A DNA stretch of 64,000 nucleotides from Clytia hemisphaerica (GCA_902728285.1 CACVBU010001235.1:310001-374000), one strand, 5' to 3'; positions 20,579 to 32,248 are shown, counted from the stretch's first letter. Made by a program: numbers and translations. The notes: a model not told the origin generated them from the letters alone.

Positions 20579-23500
20579 TTGGTCCTTGTGAACCCAATCC
20601 ATGTGTATTTGGAGAATGTCATAGTGTTGATGATCATTCTTTTCGATGCGATTGTTTTGGTTCCTTTCAGGGCAACAATTGTGAAAGTAAGAGATCATTT
20701 ATACATAATTTACGTAATACTGTAATCTGATCAATTTTCATGAGATTTATTTCGCGATTTTGCGAGTATTTTTGCCTTTTTAGCGTAAGCAGATATCGCG
20801 AATTTACGTGAGATCACTGTCTCGCGAAATTAAGCCGACGCGAAATTTTTAAAAATGAGATTTTTTCTATACTAATGATTACTCAACGGATTTTTTACTC
20901 TACGATATTTTAGAGTATTCGAATTTTTCTTGAGTAGTTATTGAGGTATACATAGTGTGAACCCCGAAAAAATGGGGGGTTTAAGATTTTAGGGGGGGGG
21001 GTAGATAAAAAAAGGGGGGATAACAACTTTTGCTCAAAATATCTATCATCTTTATATTGATTTAGATATTTGGTGTGGGGCAACTAAAAAACAAGTTTAG
21101 ATAGCTAAATTTTTGCCTGCCGCGCCATGTCAAACTCTTTTTTTTCATATAATTTTTAATACAAATTTCAATATTTTTGGTTTTGAATGACTGGTGCACT
21201 GCTGCTGTGAATAGCACGGGTTCAAACATTTTTTAAAATAGGGGTGACATATATAGGGGGGATGAAATAAAAATGGACGGGGGGGGGGTTAGACCCCCCT
21301 CTGCACACTATGGGATATTTTCTTTTCTGGTATTTTTTTTATTGGTTCACAATGTTCTAACTGAGCTTCATATCAGATGCAATAATTTTTCAAATTCCCT
21401 ACAGCTTTAGATCCATGTCATAGTAAACCATGTCAAAATGGAGGTCTTTGCGAAGTAGTTGATGGAAAAGCACACTGTACATGCAATGGAAATTGGCTGC
21501 AGCCTATTTGTAAAGGTATTGACATTTGATATATTTTTTAAATACACTTACTTTTTAACTTATATTGTTTCCTTCGTCGCAATTCTCTGAATGTTTTGGA
21601 TTCTCATTCATTTTCAACTTTCGAATAAAAATTTGAATTTTTTGCGTTTGGAATTCTCTGATTTCTGATTTCCTTTAATCCACTCCAAAACAAACTTCTT
21701 CAAATTTCTTTTGTCTGGAATGATTATGCAAGATTATCTCAAGAGTGAAACGTATCCGCTCGAGACTGTTACTGTTAGGAGATCATTAATATCCCTGAAA
21801 ACACCCCCTATGTCATAGACCCGCTGGGACCCCAGCCCCACTGGAAGATTTGGTATAGATTTCGTTCCCGATGGGGAAATACCCTAAAATTTCAATCCCA
21901 CTGGGACATTCACGTTTTTTTTTTTTTTAAGAAAGACACTTTTAAGAAACATGAGGCTCAGAATGCCTAAAAACTAAGAAACATGCTGATGCTGAGAATG
22001 AGAAAATAACATTTTTTAATTCGGTTTTTTTAAAGAACCTTCTAATCCAGCCTTCCATGAGGCTGATTATGTCAAAAAGTTCAGAAACGTGTAAGAAACA
22101 TTTAAGGCTCAAATGGTCGATTTCTTAAGAAACATTAAGGCTGCTTGGTAAAACTAGTTTCTTAAAAAAAAACGTGTAGTAACTTTAAAACACTCGCAAC
22201 AATTCGAAATGGTGAATCATTTAGTACTAAATAGACAGCTGTAACCACAACCCTGTCTCACACCACAGCCCCGGTGGAACTTTTTTCCTTAGTGGGGATA
22301 AAAATTCCCATTGAAATCACAATGGGGATAGAAATTCTATTGTTCCAAGGTTAAAAGAGCCAGTGAGGATGGTTTTGGAGTGCAATTTTTAAACATGGAA
22401 TTTCGAGGGGGGATGAAATCAAAGTCAATTTCCCAGTGGGGCTGAAATTCAAGGGTATTTTCCCACCGGAGACAAAAGTTTTGCTTAATTTTCCAGTGGG
22501 ACTGGCGTCCCAACGGGTCTCTGACACAGGGGTGTGTAATCAAATGGAATTTTTTTTCTTTTTCTCAGAATGTAATTGTCCAAAGAGTTCTGAACCAGGA
22601 CATGTTCCTGATTCATATTGTAATGGAGATGGGAAATGTGTTTGTCATCAAATTCATAATACTCAAAATAATATCTGGATTTTTGATGAATCATCAAGAG
22701 CATGTCGTGAAGGTAAATTTTTATATCTGTATTACCTGAAACTCAATATTGTTTTTTGATTTTTTAGTGTCTTCTCCTTATCGTTCAATACCCTTACATC
22801 GGCCATACTTTAATACCAATTAAATTTGAAATTTGTACTTATTCCTGATAATTATCTTTCACAATTTTTTTGCTGGAATTCAATTGAATGACCTCTAAAA
22901 TTCGTGAAAATAGCAAAAATAGACATCAAAAGAACTGGCAGAAGCATTACCTTCTGGCTATCAAGTTTTTACTCACGCAATTGACTTTGTCACTGAGAAT
23001 GATAATCAAGTTATATTTCTTATTGATAACAGTTCCACCACAACCCCCTCCGACGGTACATCTCGATCCTTCGCCTCCAATACCAACCATGCAGACTACA
23101 ACAGGTAGATAGATACTTGGTTGGAATTATTCATATTTTAGAGGTAGAAATAATCGGTAAAAACATTTATCACTCACTCTTTTTTTATAAGCATACGTGA
23201 AAATTGGGTCGAGGCTCAAAATACTTAGCAAAATCTCATTTTAAGCCTTAATTCATGCTTATTTATATGCTTAGATGTGTTGTTTTCGTTGGGTTCATGA
23301 AAAGTTATCTTTGGTCTAACTAAGAAAGCTCAAACAGCTTAAAAAGTAACCCTAAAAAGGTCAGCGTTTTAGAAAAGCTGCAGGTATGCTAAGAATATGC
23401 TTATTTTTACCGAATTTGAGCCTAAGTATGCTTATAAACATTATGTCTATTAAAAAAGAGTGTACACCGAACAAAAAATTAACTCAAGAATTTATAGTTG

Positions 23501-25692
23501 ATATGGTTTTTCAATGTGACAAAAAAGATCCAAAAGAACAAAGCAACAATTAAACGTTCGAGTCGTAGTATTGTAGAGTTAACTTGTTCCCAGCGTATCA
23601 GACTGAAACTCAATGGGGATTGATATTCCTATGTTTTTTATGGCTGGTGATTTGAATTCCATTGTTTTCTAACAATATTTTGCAGTGGGATTTGCTTCTT
23701 TGATTATTTTCAGCAGGGGCAAAAATGAGAGTATAATTTTCTACTGGGGACGATGTTTTGGCCAATTTTTCCAGTGGGAAGGGTTTTCATTGGGTCTGTG
23801 AGAAGGGGGTATGGTAGGGGTATACACAAGACAAAGGTGTTTGTATACTTCACAAAATTATCGTGTCTAACAGAAAGTATTTAGATAATATTTCTTTTTG
23901 TTTGGTTGGATTTTACGGATTTTCAAAATTTACCTAAAGTTTTGCTTAAGATTTAAGCATCCTTATAGGCATCTCTCAGCCTTCTCAAGTCTTTGTAACC
24001 TAAGCATCTTCGGGCCTGTTTTTAAATTTTTGTATACTTAAATAGAACAAACATGTAATTCAAGGAGAATTATATTTCTGCGATTTTTTAAACCTTGAAA
24101 TACAGTATAGAGTCTCTACAAGAGTTGTTGCAATATTTTAAAGAAGAATATTCTAAAGGAAAATACAATTTCCATTACAGAATGTCCCAATCCTTGTCAT
24201 CCGAATCCATGTGAGAATGATGGTGAATGTGTGAAGTTGAGAACCTCTTCTTCTTGTGGTGCATATGATTGTCAATGTCGACCACAATATACAGGACCAC
24301 ATTGTCAAGGTACCTCCAAGTTATTTAAATTCTTAAGTTCCTTGACTAAATTTTCCAAAGATCTATCTCAATATAGATATACTTCCTATATAGATATCAA
24401 TAAGAAAATTTCTTCGCTAGGGATGAGTATGCAGAAGCCTAGTTAAAAAGCTAGATACCACAAGACCCGAAATCCCCATCCCCTGCTTGAAAGAATTTGC
24501 GTGGAAATTACAGTTGACGCTCTCTAAATCGATTTTCAAGTGGAATTTTCATCGAATGATGATGCGTATCAAATAGTATGGCACGCTGTTTATGAAAGTT
24601 TTTCGTTGACGGCGACTTTAAATATTATCGAATAATGAAGCGTATCGAATAAGTGGATAAATTTTGGTGGGGATTAAATTTGGCGAGTTTGGCGAATTTT
24701 GCCAAAATTCCCCGAATTAAATCCTCGTCAAAATTTTCAAATTTGGCAATTCGCCAAATTTAACAAAAAGAGAATTATATGAAAAATCACATCTTTTTAG
24801 TATATTTTTGAGTAATTTTTACCCATTTCAGTGTGACAAAATTTCCAATTCGCCAAATTAAATCCCCGCCAAATTTTACGAAATTGATCTATCGCCAAAT
24901 TAAACCCCTGCCAAAAATCATATTTTGGCCAATCGCCAAATTAAATCCACGCTAAAATTTATTCTTACTCTCTCGGGTGCCTAATAAACGTACAGACCAA
25001 AATAAACGGTAGTAAAACGTCTAATAAATTAGAAAGCGTCAACTGTAAAGATCAAGCATCTCACCAGGTTAGCGTCTTCATCTTATATTCCCGACAAGTT
25101 TACGAGGTAATGATAAATTAAGATACTTACGAATTCTCATATCTGACCAAACAGAAAACTTGTCATACAGAAAATACAGCCCAAATCCTGTATCATTATC
25201 AACATAGTTTACCACATACAACATTTTACCTTTTTGGATTGATCAAAATTCTAGCTTATACATTTTAGTTATTATAATGAACACGAAATTCCCCCAGAGG
25301 GCGTAAGATAGTACCGTAGGGGAAATAAAAAAGGAATAAAAAACGTTGCACAATTTTCCAATCTAATTAAATTGGTCATTTGACTGTACAGTATATATGG
25401 CGCCTAAAAAGTATGGTTGCAATTCAAAAAAAATTATTTTGACCTGCAGTTTCGCCAATAATTTAATAATAATTTTTTTAGGGTCATTGGTCGGTGGACC
25501 ACTTTGATCTTTTTCATCTAGGTTTGGGTGGGATCAATAGTGGTTACTACTTAAAGGACCTTTTCGCATATAATATTTGTCTGCTTTTTCACCTCAGTGG
25601 ATCGCTGTTTTCACTGCCACATTCATGCGTATTGCGACCACAATGGCACGTGCAAGTGTGTTCCAGGCTTTACTGGAAATGGTTATAAATGC
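20579..25692 (+). CDS. EGF-repeat protein, partial, six exons
   Basis: Exons: 20579-20686, 21405-21515, 22569-22712, 23033-23104, 24181-24309 and 25598 to the N gap. Every complete exon is flanked by AG and GT and is phase 1-1, the classic arrangement of extracellular modules. Exon 1 is an EGF module (CEPNPCVFGEC then RCDCFGSFQGNNC). Exon 2 is a second (CHSKPCQNGGLC, CTCNG). Exon 3 has an unusual pattern (ECNCPKSSE, YCNGDGKCVC). Exon 4 is a Pro/Thr-rich linker (VPPQPPPTVHLDPSPP). Exon 5 is EGF (CHPNPCENDGEC, CQCRPQYTGPHC). Exon 6 is EGF (YCDHNGTCKC, GFTGNGYKC). No signal peptide, membrane span or stop is seen, so both ends are missing. The role is probably extracellular binding or adhesion. 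It may be a separate gene or continue the NHR exons. Confidence 0.85.
20690..20860. repeat. TTTCGCG-rich intronic repeat
   Basis: Contains TTTATTTCGCGATTTTGCG and TCTCGCGAAATTAAG..GCGAAATTTTT, similar in style to the interior of the 18581-18967 MITE. Its exact ends are unclear. Confidence 0.4.
21801..22536. mobile_element. Foldback element with ACACCCC..GTCA..GACCC ends
   Basis: The left end ACACCCCCTATGTCATAGACC and the right end (inverted) ACACCCCTGTGTCAGAGACC pair, and pairing continues inward for ~100 bp through CCCACTGG and GGGAAAATACCCT-like blocks. It ends about 30 bp before the 3' splice site of EGF exon 3, so it now supplies sequence next to the pyrimidine tract. Confidence 0.8.
23590..23815. 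mobile_element. Truncated member of the CAGTGGG element family
   Basis: Shares CTCAATGGGGATTGATA, GGGGACGATGTTTTGGCCAA, TTTTTCCAGTGGGAAGGG and the end GGGTCTGTGAGAAGGGGG with 18496-19193. The left end is missing. It lies in the intron before EGF exon 5. Confidence 0.7.
24653..24965. mobile_element. MITE rich in AATTTGGCG / CGCCAAATT
   Basis: The left end ATAAATTTTGGTGGGGATTA and the right end (inverted) ATAAATTTTAGCGTGGATTT pair over ~28 bp. The interior repeats CGCCAAATTAAA at least five times. A related element lies at 51915-52215. It lies in the intron between EGF exons 5 and 6. Confidence 0.7.
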
Positions 25693-25855
25693 NNNNNNNN
25701 NNNNNNNNNNNNNNNNNNNNNNNNNNNNNNNNNNNNNNNNNNNNNNNNNNNNNNNNNNNNNNNNNNNNNNNNNNNNNNNNNNNNNNNNNNNNNNNNNNNN
25801 NNNNNNNNNNNNNNNNNNNNNNNNNNNNNNNNNNNNNNNNNNNNNNNNNNNNNNN
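25693..25855. other. Assembly gap (163 N)
   Basis: A run of N cuts EGF exon 6 just after GGTTATAAATGC. The end of this exon and its splice donor are unknown. ORFs that read through the N are not meaningful. Confidence 1.
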
Positions 25856-26709
25856 TCTTTAGAGCAACTACCCTATTTGTTTAATATTTGATTTTAATTA
25901 GTTTTGAGTTATTAGTGATTTATATATTTATACTCCGTGATATTCTGCAATTCCAAGTCATACTCTTGTGTCTCTTACCCCTATCAATCGTCTTATCTAG
26001 AATTACCTAGAATCCAACAGCCGACTAGCGTCTTAGTCTGGTCGTACTTTATTTTACTGCATGGAGGAATTAGTTCTATTAAATGTTATCAATTTGTATC
26101 AATTTTGTAGTATTTATAGCTTAATCTAAATTCAAACTTTGTTTACACCGGTCTTGCCAAGCACAGTACGTTTCACTCATCTACTTTGCCAAGCTCATAC
26201 TACCTACACGGTATTTGATCGAACTACTTGCCTTTACCAACCTCACCTTCTAGTCTCTAGTTACAACCGGTCTCAGTATCTTTAATGAATATCATATTTT
26301 TTATACGCTACATATATATTTATCATACTCAATTTCCAGGTGAAGCCAATTGTAAAACTTTGGAGAACTGTGCATATATCGTTATTATTATTACTAGCAA
26401 GTAGTTTCGCTTGATGCTCCCGATGACAGGCATTTGACATGATGATTGAATTCCAGAAAAGGCAAATGCCGGTTCTTTTTGTCAGAAATACAGTGAATTG
26501 CAAGTTATTCAATTTTTCTCAGCCATAGCTTGCACTAAACATGCCCCCTTTAATAGATACCTTATAAAGCTTGAATTACAAAGCTTTTCATGTTTTATAG
26601 GCAGGGTCTTGGAATAATCTTCAGAAAATATTTAGAATGACTTTCTTCTCAAAAGCATTTTCTTTGAAACAACAATAACAAAAATAAAAATAACAAACAT
26701 ATCAAAACA
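25856..26709. other. No gene seen
   Basis: AT-rich sequence after the gap. I looked for further EGF-type exons and found none. Confidence 0.5.
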
Positions 26710-27648
26710 TCTATATATTAATAGCGGTGCTTTGTGTGTCTGTGTGTCACCACTTTCATTTTTGCTTTGCTTGTGTTTTAAAATCATGACTTTTAGTCTC
26801 TTGCTCCACAAATTTGTTCTATTGGATTCGCGCCATTTGCAAAAGATCGGATATAGCTTGGTTTAGACTTTATTCAGCCTTTGTTTTGAAATTTAAGGCC
26901 CATCTACATTTAGTAATTTTAATTTCTGCCCAGACTTGCCTTTTTCTCTCTTCTTTTGTTTTAAATGTTTTCGAATGTATTTTAACGATCATATTTATTA
27001 ATGACATTCGAATTCTTTTCAAAAAAAGACAATTTCATTTCATAGAAAAGAATATTTCAAAAGTAAATCAAAAAGGTTGTGGACAACAACAGCATTCAAA
27101 AGGCGATATAAAACTTAAGAAAAAATTAGTTCACTTCTTTCTTTTTATAGAAATATTCAAGTCGTCGTTACTGTTAAAAGTGTGTACGTCATTTTTTAGG
27201 TTTAAATTCGAAAAGTTATGACAAGGGTTTAAAAAAGCAACTTAGAATTGTCTTTTTTTTTCGATCTGATAAAAACAAAGAGTTACACAGATTCTTTGTG
27301 ACCTTCCCACTTTTTCCTGAAAAATCGTCATTTAAACTGGACGCATATTTAACGCGAGCGAAGCGAGAAAAATGACTACCTGCAGAGCCGTTTCAGACGA
27401 CACTGGTACAGTAAACGATGCTCTTTCTGATAACTTTTGCCTTAAACAAAAATTATGTCACGGGGGGACAGTATACGATACAAATTTGGTTAAAAGATAA
27501 GACATCCGGGGAAGCTTAAGAGTTAAACGTTGTATGTAGAGATTTCTATTTTTATTTGATCGCTTTTTTGAGCCAGGTTCAACATCCAAAGGACTTTTAG
27601 TGCGTTCAGCTTCAGCTTAACCGGCGTGCGACGCCGGGTACCGGCTAG
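26710..27648 (+). mobile_element. Non-autonomous Helitron
   Basis: It starts TCTATATATTAATAG after an A and ends CTAG before a T. A GC hairpin, GGCGT-GCG-ACGCC, lies 9 bases before the CTAG (27623-27648). TC..CTRR ends, a 3' hairpin, no inverted ends and an A/T insertion site define Helitrons. The 939 bp encode no Rep/helicase. The 135-codon ORF at 26814-27221 inside it shows no family features. A second Helitron with the same ends is at 45808-46375. Confidence 0.85.
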
Positions 27649-27774
27649 TTAATTTATAATTTCCAAGACTATATTTTGACAATGATATAATTTTCAGCTA
27701 AGTTGTTGTCTATATCGTAATGTAATATTGTTTTGTAAAGAATACAGTGGATAGAGAAGCATTCCAAAACCAAA

Positions 27775-28323
27775 ATGATTCAAAATACAACCAAACAACA
27801 GGAACCTAACATGAAATACCCTTCAGGAATTTCTCCAACAAAAGGAGTGTTAATGTCAAGTTTGTGTACCGTCAACTGCTCTAAAATGGGATTACTTGAG
27901 ATAACATGGGACATACTGCTTTCTGGTCAGCTTTTTCTCTCTATCATCACATCCTCTTCAACAACAAACAGATCCATGTTTCTTGGACAGTACAAAAAAG
28001 ATGATTCTGTGGAGGTTCGGTTAAAATGGTTGCTGTTTTGGTGTCCCATTGCACAAACATTGCACAGCTCCATTAAAACTGCAGACAATTCATTCCAATT
28101 CTTGTTCAACATTTTGAAGTCAAAACTCTTGTCATTTTTAAAATGTTATGTTAAAATGAAGTTTGATGATTGGTTGAACAACTGCTATCTTTGTGCAAAC
28201 TCAGCGTATTTGAAGCAGCGATTGACGGTACATCCAACATGTAAAACTACTTTAATGGTTAATATGGTATTTGTCATGGTGAATGAACGAAGGCTGGAAG
28301 GCAAAACCATAAAGCTGAAATAG
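27775..28323 (+). CDS. Unrecognised 182-residue ORF
   Basis: A continuous 549-bp reading frame, long for this AT-rich region. It shows no clear signal peptide, and the hydrophobic stretches (LLSGQLFLSIITSS, WLLFWCPIAQTL) are too irregular to call membrane spans. I do not recognise a domain. The opposite strand is also partly open over 28112-27775 and reads protein-like (ILEQLTVHKLDINTPFVGEI), so the true coding strand, if any, is uncertain. Just upstream, ACAG at 27745-27748 could be a splice acceptor. It lies between a Helitron and a SINE and may be part of a transposon or the 3' end of a gene. Confidence 0.3.
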   Translation: MIQNTTKQQEPNMKYPSGISPTKGVLMSSLCTVNCSKMGLLEITWDILLSGQLFLSIITSSSTTNRSMFLGQYKKDDSVEVRLKWLLFWCPIAQTLHSSIKTADNSFQFLFNILKSKLLSFLKCYVKMKFDDWLNNCYLCANSAYLKQRLTVHPTCKTTLMVNMVFVMVNERRLEGKTIKLK

Positions 28324-28370
28324 GAATAGAGAAGAAGAAACTGTCAATAGATAATTTGTAATAAATAAAG

Positions 28371-28615
28371 GTGGTGCCGTGGTATAGTGGTAGTCGACCT
28401 TGGCTTCTGTGCAGGAGGCCAGGGTTCGATTCCCACTCACGGCAGTTCACTTGGCAAGTGAACGTTCCTTCGCCCGGGTCAACCCATACCATGTGAGGGG
28501 AATTGGGTAGTCAGTTCAAGGTGCTGACGGGACGCTTATTAGTAAGCGTCTATAGTTGCGAGAATAGGCCTCTAATGCCTCCTGTAACTCAACCAAATAG
28601 AAATAGAAATATCCA
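28371..28615 (+). mobile_element. tRNA-derived SINE
   Basis: The head has TGCCGTG (28375) pairing with CACGGCA (28438), an A-box-like GGTATAGTGGTAG and a perfect B box, GGTTCGATTCC. The body follows with a hairpin, GTTCACTTGGCAAGTGAAC, and it ends in an AAATAG repeat tail. A truncated inverted copy at 17865-18032 confirms it is a repeat. The T-stem pairs poorly, so it is not a functional tRNA gene. Confidence 0.85.
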
Positions 28616-28625
28616 GGTGATGTCA

Positions 28626-28866
28626 ATCAGATCAGACTGTTTGATTACCGTGAAAAAGGGTAATCACTGGAGGGAAACTGGTATCGCCTCCAAATAGTAG
28701 AGTTTTCTGGTAATAAAATTGTAAAAATTCAAAAGTCAAAAGCATTTAGTTTACATTTTAGCTTAGACAAAGTGCATACCAAGAAAGGTCTGCAGTTTGG
28801 AGGCAATGTAAAGTTTCCCTCAAATGATGCAAATTACCCTTTTTCACGGGTACCAATCTAATCTAA
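28626..28866. mobile_element. MITE with CCGTGAAAAAGGGTAAT arms
   Basis: The arms 28633-28695 and 28797-28858 match inverted through CCGTGAAAAAGGGTAAT, GAGGGAAACT and GCCTCCAAA. The total is about 240 bp with no coding sequence. It follows the SINE directly. Confidence 0.75.
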
Positions 28867-28944
28867 CATTATCAAACGATAGGTGTTAGATTACCGCAAC
28901 CAAATCGAACAGTCACGAAACTAAAAGATTCTGGTAAAGTTGAA

Positions 28945-29270
28945 TTATGTTCGAACGACCCTGCCGATTCCCCTGACTCCAGGGATTTTCTTGTTGCGTG
29001 TCCGAAGATTTTAACATTACTTTTTGAGACTTACCCCGGACTGAACGCGTGGTTTGCGAGGCGTACTTAAACAATTGGGCGATCACACATGGGCGTCAAT
29101 TTCATCATCCCTATTCTGCCCGCTTTCATGCAAACTTAGTCGACCGTCGTGCGTTAACTCGTGACAACACGTTCACTTATCCAGCCGCGTGGTTCACTTA
29201 TCTGGTAGCGCAATTTGTTTGTCTGGGGATAGAAATATTTCTTTCGTTCGACAGGGTCGTCTTCGATCAG
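28945..29270. repeat. Possible inverted-repeat element
   Basis: TTCGAACGACCCTGCCGA (28949) and, inverted, TCGAAGACGACCCTGTCG (29251-29268) are near-matches. A 76-codon ORF between them shows no motif. The ends are tentative. Confidence 0.4.
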
Positions 29271-29692
29271 GTTCAGTAACCAAACACCTATATATAGCTA
29301 GTTTGATTCTGTTTGATAAAATTTGATAGTTCAATTACAAAGATTTGGATCAATTGAATTCAATTGACATCGCCTGGAGATAAACAGAAGGTTCGTTAAT
29401 GGTGGTATGCAAAGTTTTTTCCAATTTCTGGTAATAATTACCCAAAAGTAACAGTAAAGTAACTGATGATGCCTGATTAAAGAATAGAAGGATACAAAGC
29501 AAAAAGAAATTCTTTAAAATAATTTTCAATCAATCATCCTATCTGAAACATTACTTTTCCTATCTGAAACATTACTTTTGATAAAATAGTATTACACTTA
29601 CTATCAAAGTTGCAGAACAGTCTATGGGATTATACCTTCTACTTTCTGAAACCAACTGGTCCCAAGCGTCCCAAGTTGCTTCGTTGCTTTTT

Positions 29693-29813
29693 GTTGTATT
29701 CCAAGCTATGACTTTGGAGCGCTAAAGACGCTAAATTTCTGTTCACGCGGTGTTGTTGTATTCCAAGCTATGACTTTGGAGCGCCAAAAACGCAAAATAT
29801 CTGTTCGCGCGGT
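29693..29813. repeat. Tandem duplication, 62-bp unit
   Basis: Two copies of a unit starting GTTGTATTCCAAGCTATGAC and ending near CGCGGT, at 29693 and 29755, with about seven differences. Confidence 0.9.
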
Positions 29814-30258
29814 CGAGCTAGCTTAAAAGCTCACCACGCGGCAATCTTTTAGTAGAGAACGAAAGAACGAAAATGAGAACGAAAATCTCATTCGCATTGA
29901 TCCGCTCAACAGTTTTGTGTATCAGAGGAAGCAGAGTCCCTAAGAAAGCTGTCATCAACACTCAGGACATAGGCATAACCGAAGCTGCTGGTTATGTTTA
30001 GAACTCTGATGGATATATTTCTCATTTTTCAAAAACACTTAGCTTGTTATTCTGGTTTTTTTTTCTTTCTTATTTTTATTATAGGAAATTCTGGAAAAGT
30101 TTTAAAGGTCTCGCCCCTTTATTATATGGTGAGAATTTTCCTAATCTTTTAGTAGATGCGGTCACTAGGTTACATCGTCCCGTTTTTTCTTGAACAATTT
30201 TTCGCCAGCTCGATCCCCAGCCTCGTGAAGCAACAAAGGCTCCCTTCGGGAGCAATTA

Positions 30259-30808
30259 TTTAAACCCACCCCACAGCTTTTAGAACAGGTATCAACCCTT
30301 AAAATTGGCTTTAAATTTCCGCGTTTACCCTGCCAAGCCAAACGCGGTGAGTTATTTTGCTTGGTTAGGCCTTTAAACCCACCCAGCAGCCTTTAGAACA
30401 AGTATCAACCCCTAAAATTGGCTTTAAATTTCCGCGTTTACCCTGCCAAGCCAAACGCGGTGAGTCATTTTGCTTGGTTAGGCCTTTAAACCCACCCCAC
30501 AGCCTTTAGAACAAGTATCAACCCCTAAAATTGGCTTTAAATTTCCGCGTTTACCCTGCCAAGCCAAACGCGGTGAGTCATTTTGCTTGGTTAGGCCTTT
30601 AAACCCACCCCACAGCCTTTAGAACAAGTATCAACCCCTAAAATTGGCTTTAAATTTCCGCGTTTACCCTGCCAAGCCAAACACGGTGAGTCATTTTGCT
30701 TGGTTAGGCCTTTAAACCCACCCCACAGCCTTTAGAACAAGTATCAACCCCTAAAATTGGCTTTAAATTTCCGCGTTTACCCTGCCAAGCCAAACGTGGT
30801 GAGTCAAA
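30259..30808. repeat. 113-bp satellite, five copies
   Basis: Units start TTTAAACCCACCC at 30259, 30372, 30485, 30598 and 30711, an exact 113-bp period. Each holds a perfect hairpin, CCGCGTTT..AAACGCGG, with a 13-base loop. In copies 4 and 5 one arm changes to AAACACGG and AAACGTGG, which weakens or wobbles the stem. Copy 5 is cut after CGTGGTGAGTCA. Confidence 0.95.
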
Positions 30809-31285
30809 TTCCCTTTTCAGTTCTTATGGACCCCATTTCAGCCCTGCTCTTTTGAGCTTATAGCTTTAGATCCAACACTTTCCCATTGCTTGGAAGACAT
30901 TAATTATTTAAATTCAATATAGCTGAAGTCTTAAAGCAGACGTTAGTTTTTTATAACCTGCCAATCAATTTTTTTGTCTTTCACTCTTTAATTCATAACA
31001 TTGATTGTACAGTGACAGGCAATAAACGCAGGCGATAAACGCTTTTATAAGTCTTTTTGAATGTGGAAGTATGATATTTACTTGTGGTTATGTTCCTTAC
31101 ATGAAAATAATATTTATGTTCATCCTCGTTCATTTTATTTTTATAAGTATTGGACATTACAATATGTTTGAACAAAGGTTACCAATTAAATTGGATTGAC
31201 GAAAACACTGGAGAGGAGAATGTTCCTTATAAAAAGTTGTAATTATCTTATTTCAAATTCCTTGCCCCAACTAAATTTCTCACCC

Positions 31286-32248
31286 GTCACTGAGACAGGG
31301 GTGTAATAAATATGACAACAATTTCAAATTCATTATGTTTGAGCCTAGAAATAAAAGAAAACTATTTACATCAATAATACTGAAGAGAATAATAATTTAC
31401 AAAACAACCAAACTTATAAACCTAGAAATAGATGAAAAGTTACAAATTAAAAAATATAAATATCTCCAATTCTTAGAGTAATGTACCTTTTGCTCAGGAA
31501 AATTCAAATTAAAATAGACCTTCAACAGACTTATTAGTAGGATCCTTAGAAAAATTAGAAAACGTGAGACACTCCACTTTAAATATAAATCGATATTGAC
31601 ACTGGCACTGACCTTGACGGCCGACAGGGACGTGCCGCTGGAGTTCGTAAAGTTGACCGTGTCAGATATGAATTTTTGGTAAAATGGTGACCCTGTCAGA
31701 ACAAAAAATTGAAAACTTTTGGAATTTCCACCCTAACAAGTGGCAAAAATGACCAAAAGTGGACGAAAAACTGAAAAACTTTATAATTGTTACCCTGAAA
31801 AATTGTCCAAATAACTAATAGTGGGCCCTGTCAGATTCACATTAGTAGATTTGGGACCCTGTCAGATATCTTCAGAGCCTAAGAAAGGGACCTTGACCAG
31901 CAGCACGTCCCGTACCCAATCTTGCCTAAGGGCCCCCCCCCCCGGAATTTTCCCCACGAAAATACCAGTAGAGTATACCAGTAGCATACCAAGACTAGCA
32001 TGTAATACAAACCTCTAGTAAATATTTGACCATTTTATAAAACTTTTTGGCATTGGTGGGGAGTAACAATCATAGGGAATATAAATATTTTTCCGTTCTC
32101 TTATTAAAGGTAACGACTTATTGAATGATCAACCTGACAACGCCAACAACACATCCATCTGGCGTCCATATTGCCCTTAAAACGTTATATGAACGTTTGC
32201 AAAAGTCAAAACATGGTGAAGTTCTCTTAACACCCCTGTCTCAGTGAC
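31286..32248. mobile_element. TIR element, GTCACTGAGACAGGGGTGT ends
   Basis: The left GTCACTGAGACAGGGGTGTAA and the right inverted GTCACTGAGACAGGGGTGTTAA pair almost perfectly. They belong to the same end family as 21801-22536. The 963-bp body carries a second palindromic element (31625-31912) but no gene. Confidence 0.7.
31625..31912. mobile_element. Nested palindromic repeat with GGGACGTGC arms
   Basis: CAGGGACGTGCCGCTGG and, inverted, CGGGACGTGCTGCTGG bound a stretch that repeats ACCCTGTCAGA four times. It is nested within the 31286-32248 element. Confidence 0.6.

Noticed and set aside
25577-25891. ORFs crossing the N gap
   Set aside because: They read through 163 N; only the EGF exon up to 25692 is supported.
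26814-27221. 135-codon plus-strand ORF
   Set aside because: It lies wholly inside a non-autonomous Helitron and is Phe/Leu/Ile-rich as expected of AT-rich DNA.
28375-28444. A functional tRNA gene
   Set aside because: The acceptor stem and B box look right, but the T-stem pairs badly and the body after it recurs inverted at 17865-18032. It is a tRNA-derived SINE.
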